The translations under genes were made by a program, and so were the position numbers. A stretch of DNA of 64,000 nt from Adiantum capillus-veneris (lineage: Eukaryota; Streptophyta; Polypodiopsida; Polypodiales; Pteridaceae), in assembly GCA_014529385.2 (NCBI GenBank), contig CM043950.1, forward strand, positions 71,460,435-71,524,434, read 5' to 3'. Of the stretch, positions 54,193-64,000 are shown piece by piece (position 1 is the first letter of the stretch; each line of letters opens with the position of its first letter). The notes beneath the pieces are model-generated. The model saw only the letters and a program-made list of their open reading frames with translations, did not search any database and had not been told where the DNA came from.

Positions 54193-54949
54193 TGTAAGAA
54201 ATGTGGAATACAATAAGGATCTAGTAGCAAGGAGAGTAGAGAGAGATACAACGCAAAGTAGATTAGTGGCAAATCAAAAACTTTAGATTAGCACACTATT
54301 ACAAAGCGATGGCATCATCCACCCATGCGCTCTCAAGGTAGATCTTAGATGGTGCTTTAGACAACTAGAGCAAGTAGGAAATACAAGGGGCTAACAATCC
54401 TTTGACAAGGATGTGGGTGTGTGCGTCAAGTGTGCACACCTCTAGTGTATAGTGCTAAAAATACTAATGAAGAAGGCCTCCTTATATAGATGTAAGTGAG
54501 TGTCTCAATGCCCATGTGTAGTTGCCCTTAGATAACCAAGTCCAAGTAGGACTTTCCCATGTGCCCATGTGTAGCCACTTTTGGGTAGATAGTTCTGCCT
54601 AGAACTCGGCCACCACCGACCAAGGAAATTTTGCCATCGGCCAAAGACCATGGACAACCGGCCACCGGATGGCCATTTTTATATTGTCTTTCGGCCAAGA
54701 TATTTCGATGAAAGAAATATTTTGGCGAATAAAAAGTCTTGGGGGCTTCCGTCCCCGAGCCCCCAAAGTTGGCCTTGAATTTGCTCCGTACCATCTACAA
54801 TCACAGATAAAGGTCTCATCAACGTGCAAAGCTAGAATCCACCAAATATATGTGCACCATTGGCTTATCCTCATATGGAGGCCTTACAAATTGTGCATCA
54901 TATATGTGGTGGAAAAACTGAGAGATTAGGCATTGCAAGTATACTAACA
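54193..54949 (-). repeat. 5' LTR of the older copia element
   Basis: 757 bp. On the plus strand it runs from TGTAAGAAATGTGG to ATACTAACA. A TATA box (TATATAAG, minus strand) lies at about 54481-54488. The outer end at 54949 is set by TG/CA and by the start of another copia element's coding sequence at 54950. The partner LTR was not found. Confidence 0.75.
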
Positions 54950-56640
54950 GGAAAAAGTTGATAATGACCCTATGCTACCAAGTTTGAGTGCTAGTTATGA
55001 TGATGGTGACAATAGTGATTATGAGCAGATTTTAAATAAGAGTTTGGCACACCCTCTATGAAAACACCAGGTGTAATAAGGTTGCAAGCAGGGAATAAGG
55101 AACCTAGAAGTGATCTAGGACCACGCAAACCTCGTTTCTCCTGTAGAGACTTATGCCTTCCTCTCCTCCTATTCCCTCGTGAAGAGGAAGTACACCTACA
55201 AACAAATACTGAGAGTTCTTAACATGAAAAACATTACCTTCAAATCTTGATGCTCGAAACAAAACTCAGTTCTTGAAAAAAGAAACTCCCCGGAAGAGAT
55301 CTCTACAAGAAATTGGATGAAATTTGGTTTACCAGAGGGAAAGATGGAAATTGGATGAAAATAAGTTTACAAAATAAAGCACATGGAAATGTGAGTAACT
55401 ACAAGGAAATTCTGCTTGTGACCAAGGGTTATGCACAAATGTATGGGATTGAGTATGAGGAGACATTCAACCTTGTAGCCAAGATTGCTACCATTCTGTG
55501 TTTAATGTAGTGGCTACAACTTTAGGATGGGTGTTGAAACAAATGGATGTAGAGAATACTTTCTTTAATGGAGACTTGGAGGAAGTTGTCTAAATGATGT
55601 AGCCACAAGGTCAAACAAATATGAAGCTACATGACCTTCTATGCACGTTAAAAAAACCATTATATGGGCTAAAGCAAGCACCTAGAGTTTTTTATGAAAG
55701 GTATGTAGCATTCCTTGTGTCTTTGAATTTTGAGCAAATCGTTCATTGTATGTGCAAAAGAATGAAGTAGGAATTTCATGATATTCATCTATGTGGATGA
55801 ATTGATTGTTGGAGATGATAATGTGGTTGAAGTAGAAGGTGTACAGGCTCTAGTTATGCAGGAATTTGAGATAAAAGACTTGAGAGACTTGTGGTATTTC
55901 TTGGGCATTGAATTGTTTTGCACAAAAGAGAGGGTGTATCGTTGTCACAAAGGCAGTATGCTTTGAACATGATGAAAAAGTATGGTATAGATGATTGCAA
56001 GACAATTGCAATGTCCTTAGATTTGAAAAATGATGAAGGGCAGGTGTTTGCTACAATGTACAAGAAGATGTTGTTATCTTAATCTACTTGACTGTTTCAC
56101 ATCTAGACTTAAGCTACATAGTTGGATTATTAAGCCAATTTATGAAGTATCCTAGGAAACCATAGTTGGATGAAGGGAGACAGCATTGCGCTATGTGAGT
56201 GCCGCTTTGGATTATACACTCATTTAGAGGGATGATGTTGAGATGTAGCTCTATGGTTACATAAATGCATATTGGGTTGGTAGCACATATGATCCCAGGT
56301 CTACTAGAAAAATCATGTTTGTGGTCGAGAGTACTAATATCACATGGAGAAACAAGAAGCAACCTACAATTTCTCTATTAAGTACAAAGGCAGATTACAC
56401 GGGTGTTGTAGTGGTGGCACGTGAAGTAGCATGGCTAGGATTTCTACTTTAGGACTTTGGAGTACAGGTACAAAGGCTGGTTTTCATCTACTAGGACAAC
56501 CTCAATAGCATACAATTGGCTCAGAACCTGGTGTTTCATGCGAGGACAAAACAAATTGAGGTGCACTACCACTTCATCAAAGAGGGGGTCTTGGTAGGCA
56601 CCATCAAGCTTGAGTACAAGATGATAGATGCGGCAATTTT
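54950..56640 (+). pseudogene. Copia element (plus strand): reverse transcriptase and RNase H, decayed
   Basis: It starts within the linker before RT, then RT from about 55280 (ILLVTKGYAQMYGIEYEETF, QMDVENTFFNGDLEE, KKPLYGLKQAPR), with the active-site box as YVDE (55788-55800) instead of YVDD. RNase H follows to 56640 (a degenerate DADW region, SLLSTKADYTG, and VHYHFIKEGV). Several frameshifts and stops are present. Upstream domains are absent because the older copia element's LTR abuts at 54949. Confidence 0.84.
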
Positions 56641-56949
56641 GAGCAATGCTTGGCATGCAAGAGATGGGGGTGAGCCCCCGGCGATCCCTGGGGAGTCCAC
56701 TATGTAAAAGTTGCATATAACACGTGTGAACAAGAGGTATTTAAATAACCTCTTACCAGTATATTTTCAAGTATTATATGTACCCCTTATGTATGCATTT
56801 TTGTAAAGAAACTAGCCCTTACGTATGAAAATTTTCACTTTTTGAATTAAAAACCCATTTACGTAAGTACATTTTTTGTAAATGTACCTAATTAAAAATT
56901 CCTTATTTTGTTCGCACATGCTATCTTACATATTTCCTAGTGGACTCCC

Positions 56950-56972
56950 AAGGGGGCGAGCTTGAGGAAGAG
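56950..56972 (+). other. Polypurine tract
   Basis: AAGGGGGCGAGCTTGAGGAA runs up to the LTR at 56973. This is the classic copia tract position. Confidence 0.78.
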
Positions 56973-57328
56973 TGTTGAGATGTCAAGCTCAACATGTGCT
57001 ACTCTTGGATGAATATTATCAATAGTCTTCATCATTGGTACACCTTAGTGGATATGCATCTTTGCCAATGATACAACTGTACTATACCAGAGTGATTTCA
57101 CACTTGTCCATATAGCTCACTCACTAGTGGTTCACACTAGAGCATTGTATTAGTTTCCTTGTATGTTGTACTTTTCCCCATCATGCTTTGTAGATTTCTT
57201 ATCTTGATTTAGTGAACAAGAATAAGTAGAAGGTTTTCCTCCACGTGTGTATTTGTGTGTGTGTGTGCAGGCATGTTTACAAGAGCTCAAGCTCTCATCT
57301 TCTTTATCTCTTAATACATTTACTAACA
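56973..57328 (+). repeat. 3' LTR of the plus-strand copia element
   Basis: 356 bp starting TGTTGAGATGTCAAG and ending ATTTACTAACA, with a GT run at 57255-57268. The 5' LTR is lost. Confidence 0.78.
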
Positions 57329-57655
57329 AAAAATAATACTATCCCACTAATTTCATAGGCTTTCCCCTTGGCAATTCTTGATTAACATATATATACAAGA
57401 AGATGAAGAAGAAACAATAGATGACATTGAGGAAGTCTATGGACTCATTGTGCATTATTTGTTTACCTAGATGAGGGCTTAGCCTTAGGACTTCCAACCA
57501 ATCTATACAATATCATATACCTTGATCATGTATTATTGGGTTAGGGCTCTATAATTTGTTTCAATTTTGTTCAATAAATGGTCGGTGCCTTCCTCCGTTG
57601 ATGTGCCTCTTGGAGGTATATTGTATTTTTTGTTAATTTGTATAGGGAGTCTTAC
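57329..57655. other. Unassigned stretch
   Basis: No ORF, repeat or known motif was recognised. It is continuous with 60423 onward before the solo LTR inserted. Confidence 0.5.
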
Positions 57656-57660
57656 AAGAT

Positions 57661-60417
57661 TGTGAGGTCCCCACCCCGTCGTATCATACAACGGATTTGA
57701 TGGTAAACCTGATGGCCACTAGATCTATAGCGGAAGCAAACAAAATGGTTCAGGGTTCGACTAGCGGACGATCTCTCATCACAAAGTGAGTCGAGTTCGA
57801 GCCTACTAGCAAAGAGATCTAGCTCCACCTCGCAGGGGAAGCGTACTTAAACTATCTAGCGATCCTATGACCCACCTTCCAAGAGGAGAGAAGCCTCGAG
57901 TGCCTTTTTCCCCATGTTTCAGAGGCACGTACTCTCGAGAATTCCCCGCTCTAGGGGCAATGAGCGTTACTAATATCGAGTAAGCACTATGGGGACAGAG
58001 AGTTCCCGACCAATCGGGACCACCCATCTCGTAGGCATTGGCAACCTGAGCCAAGCCCCCACTTTCCACCCCACACTCACACTTCATCGTGTGACCTAAT
58101 TACTACCACAAAGGTTGTTCAACATAAATATTCCTTGTTTAATTCCAAATCACATGGTTCGTTAAAACAACCCTTCAACCAGTATTGCAAACAACACCAA
58201 GACAGAATTCTAGTAAAAATTCTACTCAAACTTATTCATAAAAATTCCAATGTTCTGGAGGTACAACATCCCCCCTCCAGCGAGAGTTCACTCCTCCCGT
58301 TGTCGCCTAGCTGCCCATACAACTAGGTATGTCCACCGCATAGAAAGCACGTCATGGACACTCCCACCGCATAGAAAGCAAGACGTGGGTTCCCACCGCA
58401 TAGAAAGCAAGTCGTGGGTATCCACCGCATAGAAAGCATGTCGTGGATTCAAGAGTCCTAACGAGGAACTCTGCCCCCTGTGATCAGTAGGGGGGTCAGG
58501 ACTGATTCAACATTGGAAATAAAACGAACATGTCGAGCTAAATTTTCCCTAGCAAACATTCTTTCCTCTTGCAAACAGCATACCCATCAGACATTACCTT
58601 CCTACTTTAGAACTTAATGTACAATGATTTCAATGCCGAGGTTTCCGTCGGATTTCTCCAGCATGTTTGGGGATATGAGCATTCCTAACTAGCGTATGCA
58701 ATGTTAATTTAAACAACTTGAATAAAAATATGATCTACCTCTTCCACTTCTTCATCGATGGCCGGTATTTGCTCGTCCATGGGAGCCTTCCCCTTTCCGT
58801 TGACATTGCTCGTTCTTGCTTCGCGATCATGGGCACCCCCGAAGGGCGTCCTCTTAACCGGGACCATTTCTCACTACTTTAAATGATTAGCTTGGAGAAA
58901 GAGCTAAGGTTCACAAGCATCATAACAGTCCAATGGGTATATTAGTGACATCAATTAATCCCTCCTATATGAGAGTCTAGATTTCTTTCATATGCAATCA
59001 TTAAGGATGGCACGTAATCCTATGGGAACCGGCTCTAAGATAATTATTCGGCTTACATGATCAAGAATAGTTAGGATTTCATTATTAGAATTACCAGAGG
59101 ATTGGATTAAGTACGATTAAACTATTTCCTAGCAATTAGATGATGCAGATTTACCCTATGCATATGTGTGAGGAAAAACCAATTCTTAGAGACTTAATGA
59201 CGGATTAATTTCTCCTTAATTACGTCTTAATGCACAAGAAAAAAATGAATATAATTAAGCTGCAATGTTAATGAGTGATTACAATAGTGATTCTCTTCAA
59301 TCTGCACAAATACTAGCTTACCGATTAATTACTATACTATCTAGAGAGAGAAGATTCTGATAATTATGCTCTAATCATTAATCGAGAGTGAAGAATGGCT
59401 GATAATTCAGCTATGGAATGATGATTACATAATAGAGTACGAATAAGGAGAATTTAGGGAGTAGTCATAGAGATTTTCGACTAGGAATAGGCATAATAGA
59501 CAAGGAATTTAGATGGTAGAGAAAGAGATTTTCAGATGGCATTAATTAAACTGTCGTTATCGTGATTAAGAGCTGGTAATCTTCTCGATTTTCTGAACTA
59601 ATCGAGCCTCTTGAGATGAAAATTCGGCAGCACCTCCCTCCTAGCTTCTTCTTCAAAAGTTGTGTGATTCGGCAGCACCTCCCCAATGTATGTGGGTGTG
59701 TGTGTATGCACTGTGTGTGTGTGTGTGATCATAAGTGTGTGTGTGTGTGTATGCAGGTCTTTAAATAGGCTCTTACAAGCTGAAAATCGATCTGGGTTGC
59801 TAAATGCATCTGGGAGCTTCTCCAGTTAAGCATGGCAAGTCCAGTTCACTGCCCACCAAGTGTCAGGTTGGCTTGGTTACTTGGTTCTGAGACTGAGTTG
59901 CAGGCTTGGCAGCTTTCCCAAGACTCCCACAAAGCAAGAGGGCGCCCCCTAGCTTCTAAAGCTGGTATGGAGTGGCCTGGGACCTGTTCCCACACAGTTC
60001 CGGGCCCTCGGTACCTCCCCGGACAATTTTTAGGAAAATTGGTTCTAGGCTAAAACGGGTCATACGAATCGGATTTTGATGCCGTAAATTGCCATACGAA
60101 GCTCTAACTAAGGCGTACTGGCCCGAGTACCTGCCATATTTAGTAGCCCCTGCGGGCCAAAAATGCATTTTTTTCAAATTCGGGGTACGGGTGCAGATTT
60201 TCGAGACGGTCGAGACTGGACGGGTCGGGTGACCAAAAACTTACTATTTTTGGAAATTTTTCACAAAAATTATTTTAATTCACATTTTGAAGCTTCATAA
60301 CATTCTAAACATCATGGCACTGACAGAATCTGGAAAACTGCTAAAAATACTAACTTATTCCATTGTATTCAATTCGTGGTACAAGGGTGCTCTTGTGATC
60401 GGGTCAGAGACCTTACA
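57661..60417. mobile_element. Solo LTR, 2.76 kb
   Basis: The ends TGTGAGGTC and GACCTTACA are inverted repeats of each other with one mismatch. AAGAT lies immediately outside both (57656-57660 and 60418-60422), a 5-bp target duplication. It contains a tandem repeat (58333-58447), GT runs (59689-59752) and a weak TATA-like TTAAATAG at 59761. No PBS, polypurine tract or coding sequence is seen. It is not recognisably similar to the other LTRs in the window. Confidence 0.8.
58333..58447. repeat. 29-31-bp tandem repeat, four copies
   Basis: CCACCGCATAGAAAGCA followed by a variable base and GTCRTGG starts at 58333, 58364, 58393 and 58422. Non-coding. Confidence 0.95.
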
Positions 60418-60422
60418 AAGAT

Positions 60423-60660
60423 GGTGAGCAAGTTTTTTCGAGCGATTAAAAAAACGAGCGAGCCCCTCAATAAAGTTATTTGTGAATTAGATACATACCC
60501 TAGTTTTTCAAGAGGAATTGCTATGATCTTGCCACAACCCTTTTACTAACTCTTTTTGAAATACCTTGCAACTTCGCTTTTGTCTTGGACTCCTCCCTTA
60601 AAATATGTTCTAAGACCTCATGTATGTCAGTAGCTATGTTCACAAATCCAAAAGACAACA
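60423..60660. other. Unassigned stretch
   Basis: Continues the sequence interrupted by the solo LTR. A 42-codon open frame starting near 60421 is likely chance. Confidence 0.4.
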
Positions 60661-60776
60661 ATCAGTTACCACAAGGTTAGGCAGATCTATGACATATAGA
60701 TATATTAATAGCCTCTCAATCAGTTACCACAAGGTTAGGCAGATCTATGACATATAGATATATTAATAGCCTCTCA
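60661..60776. repeat. Perfect 58-bp tandem duplication
   Basis: CAGTTACCACAAGGTTAGGC begins at 60663 and 60721, and the full 58-bp unit is repeated without a mismatch, so it is recent. Confidence 0.96.
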
Positions 60777-62099
60777 ATCAATTTAACTGGCTTGTATAAG
60801 CACCCGCTAAATTCTTGGAAATGAACTCCATTTTACTTGGATTTTTCACTTCTGTGGCTTTAAGAGGCTTCTATAAAAAAGTAATTTAATAGTTATTTAG
60901 ATGTCCAAACAAAAAACCCACTTAGGGAAATCCGCACAACACATAGTATGAGTTGATTAAAAAATGTCAAGAAAATAAATCAAGGGTTGAAGTTGTATTT
61001 CTTGCATGGACATCTCTAAAGACTAATTTAATAAAATGTGTATAATTTTACTCATTTGATTCAATGGTAGACCTATTTGTTTTTTAAATACAAACTCACA
61101 CATCTTTGAAAATTCCCTCAATACATATGTAATGAGCCTATCACACTTCAATATTGCTCACATACAGACTCTCATGTCTCGGAGACATCCTAACAGGATG
61201 CCCAAAGAGTTTCATGAAGTTTTTATGTCATATGCCAAAGTTATGCTTAAAATATTAGAATCTAGGCATGAGCCACTTTAAGGGCACCAACCACTTTTGT
61301 GGCCCATTACAATACTAGTGTTAATTACATGGATTAATTGTTAGTCAAGTCTGGTAAAAAGTAGTAGAAACTCATACCTCGATACTCTGGTTGAGATGGT
61401 CATGAGGCAGTTGGCTGCTTGAGCTCATCATGCATTGGGCACATCACTTCATCATTGCCATTGCATACGTCATCAATGTAGTTGCATTGGGTGCATGCAC
61501 AGCAAAAGGGTCTCCACAAGTTTTGGCAGAAAGAAAAAAGAAGAAAACAGGTTTGTCCCATTGGGATAAATACAAGACATTGCAAAAGCTTTTGAGAAGT
61601 GATGTGTGTGGAACAAGGCAAAGCGAGTGGGCATTAGCCACGGTGATCAGTCGTATGCATGCAATCAATTCTTTTTGCGGCTTTGTAAGGATAAGGATCT
61701 TGTGTTTGGAAAGTGACTTTATTAGAGAAAATTAAAGGGATCCTTGCTAGAGTGGCTATTTAGCACAGTAAGTTTGGGCTTATATAGGGAAGTTAAAATA
61801 GCTACATTTGTCAACTAGCAATGTTGATGCAACTATTTGCAATACAAGCAGTGTGCATTGGGCTTTGCTTTCTAGTGAAAATGTGGGCTTCTTAAATGCC
61901 ATGCCTACGAGATCGAAGGGGGTTGATAATTTAGTGATTCCTATGCATTTTCTTTATCAGCTTCTGAACTTGCAAGTTAGCTCAAGTCGTTTGGAAGAAC
62001 CTACAAAGTTCTCAATGAAGGATTTGGGGTTGTACAAGCTAAGGAAACAATTTGACATAAGGCCCTCCCTGGTCATCTTTTGTTTTATGTCTCAGTATG

Positions 62100-62100
<1 letters not shown>
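60777..62100. other. Unassigned AT-rich stretch
   Basis: No recognised domain. Open frames on both strands at 61400-61735 (a 101-codon plus frame containing LQKLLRSDVCGTRQSEW) match no family I know and may be remnants or chance. Confidence 0.4.

Positions 62101-62103
<3 letters not shown>

Positions 62104-62190
<87 letters not shown>
62104..62190. repeat. (CT)n microsatellite
   Basis: About 43 CT units with one TTT interruption, separated from the next array by ACACACATGTATGAATTGG. Confidence 0.97.
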
Positions 62191-62217
62191 ACACACATGT
62201 ATGAATTGGACTTTGAT

Positions 62218-62428
<211 letters not shown>

Positions 62429-62483
62429 GTATGAGTGGGACTTACAAGTCTTATCCATTGGGTCTTCCTAAAGCTCAAGAGGA

Positions 62484-62942
62484 ATGTGTAAAGCATGGAT
62501 ACTTAAACTTAAGTGCATGAGGTTAAATTGTAATGAAATCAAAAGGATGGCACAAAAAAGGGATAGCACAGCGTTAAAAAAAGGACAGCACAGCATTAAA
62601 AAAAATGACATGCTCCTGCTCCGCTACCTGCGCCACAACTTGCAAGCATTGTGCATGTCCGCTATTGAAACCAGTCCGCGCTGGCACAGACTGGTTTCAG
62701 CAATGGACCGTCAATGCTTGCAAGTTGTGGGAATATGCAGTTGTATGGCGTTATCACAGGCGATACAAATCTTGAATGAGCAGCGAAAACAACCTGCAAC
62801 TTATTGGCAGTATACCGCAATGCATTTGCAGTTTATAGCAGTCCCTCGATGTCCTGTTTTGAGCACGTCAAAGGGCGACTTCTTCATTATAGGCGTAACA
62901 AGCTGCATGAAGAGCTATAAGGGGTACCCAGCTAATAGCTAG
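62484..62942 (+). other. Open frame of 152 codons across a hairpin, probably not a gene
   Basis: The frame is open through the large inverted repeat at 62633-62730. It starts at an alternative codon or at internal Met codons, and no domain was recognised. It contains two copies of a unit with GACAGCACAGC and a run of A near 62564-62607. Reported because it is the longest frame in this area. Confidence 0.25.
62633..62730. repeat. Large hairpin (inverted repeat), 98 nt
   Basis: The outer arms CCACAACTTGCAAGCATTG and CAATGCTTGCAAGTTGTGG pair perfectly over 19 bases. The inner arms AAACCAGTC and GACTGGTTT pair around a loop of about 12 bases, with a few mismatches between. Total stem is about 43 bp. 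Confidence 0.93.
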
Positions 62943-63020
62943 CTTGGTTTGATTTTGTTTAAAAATAATACAAAAAGTGCATTGTATAGCACCGAATAAG
63001 AACCTTCTACATCGTGAGAT

Positions 63021-63070
63021 GAACCTGCTCAAACCAGTCCGCACCGACGCGGACTGGTTTTGACAGGTTC
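63021..63070. repeat. Second hairpin, 50 nt, sharing the same core
   Basis: Arms GAACCTG...AAACCAGTCCGC and GCGGACTGGTTT...CAGGTTC pair around a 6-base loop ACCGAC with one small bulge. The core AAACCAGTC/GACTGGTTT is the same as in the hairpin 290 bases upstream. Confidence 0.93.
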
Positions 63071-63695
63071 ACAAAGGCCCTTCCTGGTTATAGAAGAAAC
63101 AAGCTGCATGACCTGTAATATGCGAAACAAACCGCATGACGAGCAAGACCGGCTCTTGCAACGAGAAGCCGTGATTAGAAAGGAGCTGCTCATTCTCGAA
63201 GACACAGGCGGAGGAGGATTGAGTGTGGATTAGGTGTGCTACCAAATAGGTTTATTTAGCTACGCTAAGTGCTAATTCCATGCTACGCATATGTCTGCGA
63301 ACAAAATTGTTGTTTGCTATTGAAACATGCGCATAATTTTATCCCATGTACAGGAAAAAGTGGTAGCAGCAAGAGTTCCAGGAGCACAGACTTGGGACCA
63401 AAGGCATTGATTTTTAAATAGCCTTAGTGCATGGGCATACAAACCCTTATGACAACACCCTACTCAAGCTATCTTTCACACATACAATAAGAGGTGTGAT
63501 TGGAAAGAAGTTGAGGTCTTTGCTCTCCCCTTTTCCCTTCTAACCATTGCAATATTTTAGTGGGTATGGCGTCGAGGGTGGCAAAAAAATGCATGAAGAG
63601 ACAGCTAGTGGGGAGCAAGACAAAGTGGGACCCCATAGCCAGTCCAATTATATAGTGCGGTAGGTGGTAATAAGGGCCTGGAGCTCCACATAGCC
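63071..63695. other. Unassigned stretch
   Basis: No recognised gene. A 99-codon minus-strand frame at 63469-63768 overlaps the next feature and has no known domain. GAAACAAGCTGCATGA-type blocks near 62895 and 63107 recur. Confidence 0.4.
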
Positions 63696-64000
63696 TTATA
63701 AGAGACGGTGTTCTCTTGTCCTGCTTGTAGAATAAAGGTACCTCTTGATTCTTTGTACATGAGTGCAATACCTAACCTTAAAGAATAGTTTTCTCAAGCA
63801 TGCGTCAAGAGCATCTCTTCCGATGAGGTATGCCTCATACGTCTGAGATATTGGAGGCATGTAGGCTGCTACACCAATAGCAGGATTGGGAGTAGAAAGA
63901 AAATGACATGCTAAGTGGGTAGCACCTAAAAGGGGTAGGCTATGTGTGGGTTGAACGTCCACATTAGGTTTTGCAACAGCCAATCTCCCAAGGAAGACCT
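63696..64000 (-). CDS. Possible exon of an unidentified gene, runs off the window
   Basis: The minus-strand frame is open from the right edge of the window (64000) to 63696. The segment between about 63985 and 63790 has protein-like composition (PTHSLPLLGATHLACHF, NPAIGVAAYMPPISQTYEAY). A potential 5' splice site AAG/GTTAGG follows near 63782, after which the frame looks less protein-like. It is not similar to any transposon protein here. It may be a host exon or chance; I do not recognise the product. Confidence 0.35.
   Translation of the reverse strand, partial: VFLGRLAVAKPNVDVQPTHSLPLLGATHLACHFLSTPNPAIGVAAYMPPISQTYEAYLIGRDALDACLRKLFFKVRYCTHVQRIKRYLYSTSRTREHRLL

Noticed and set aside
57661-58100. 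Possible rRNA or tRNA-like GC-rich sequence
   Set aside because: No cloverleaf or rRNA-conserved blocks could be found; the segment is the start of a solo LTR with a clear target duplication.
58333-58447. CRISPR-like array
   Set aside because: The spacers are only a few bases, the units are contiguous tandem repeats, and the context is a plant LTR with no cas genes.
60421-60549. 42-codon ORF starting MVSKFFRAIKK
   Set aside because: Short, without homologue known to me, and the ATG lies at the solo-LTR target duplication; likely chance.

Overview
The window reads as repeat-rich, intergenic nuclear DNA of a land plant. It holds Ty3/gypsy elements of the Tat lineage (dual RNase H, PBS next to the LTR, G-rich polypurine tracts), several decayed Ty1/copia elements primed by an initiator-Met-type PBS, long CT/GA and GT/CA microsatellites, and almost nothing resembling a cellular gene. 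The species cannot be named from this; a fern or other large-genome plant is plausible, at low confidence. Nothing suggests a bacterium, an organelle or an intact virus.

Layout. 1-6.3 kb: 3' part of a plus-strand Tat element (pol, polypurine tract, LTR). 6.3-7.3 kb: microsatellites and one end of a CCCGGG-terminated inverted-repeat element. 9.2-13.0 kb: a badly decayed plus-strand Tat element. 13,410-27,493: a minus-strand Tat element with a 5-bp target duplication (GTATG); its 3' LTR was later split by a second element (13,740-18,677, 4-bp duplication ACGC) that carries only a gag-like ORF fused to an unrecognised C-terminal half. 27.5-30.2 kb: decayed unknown sequence with a 136-bp tandem repeat. 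30,215-38,860: a minus-strand Tat element with gag and pol (duplication CCGG) that shares LTR, leader and PBS with the gag-only element and is its likely autonomous relative. 39.4-44.6 kb: copia element 1, minus strand, fused at its 3' side to a gypsy fragment and interrupted by a CCCGGG inverted-repeat element. 44.6-54.9 kb: an older minus-strand copia element broken up by a solo LTR (48,555-51,014), a 1.85-kb copia deletion derivative (51,737-53,588) and a CCAAT-rich stretch. 55.0-57.3 kb: plus-strand copia RT/RNase H and 3' LTR. 57,661-60,417: a second large solo LTR (duplication AAGAT). 60.4-64 kb: unassigned DNA with a 58-bp duplication, long CT arrays, two related strong hairpins and a possible exon at the right edge.

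How the parts work together. The Tat elements should use LTR promoters, tRNA priming at a shared PBS core (TGGTGCCCCC), and Gag plus a protease/RT/RNase H/integrase polyprotein. The most interesting signal is a small conserved ORF just upstream of gag. It occurs once in the gag-only element, once in its autonomous relative, and twice in tandem in the 13.4-27.5 kb element, where it is preceded in the same frame by a 167-codon ORF and followed by gag through an overlapping stop/start (TGATG). Other notable signals are the gag-only element with its novel C-terminal module, a copy of the PBS core inside the LTRs just before their 3' ends, and the hairpin pair near 63 kb.
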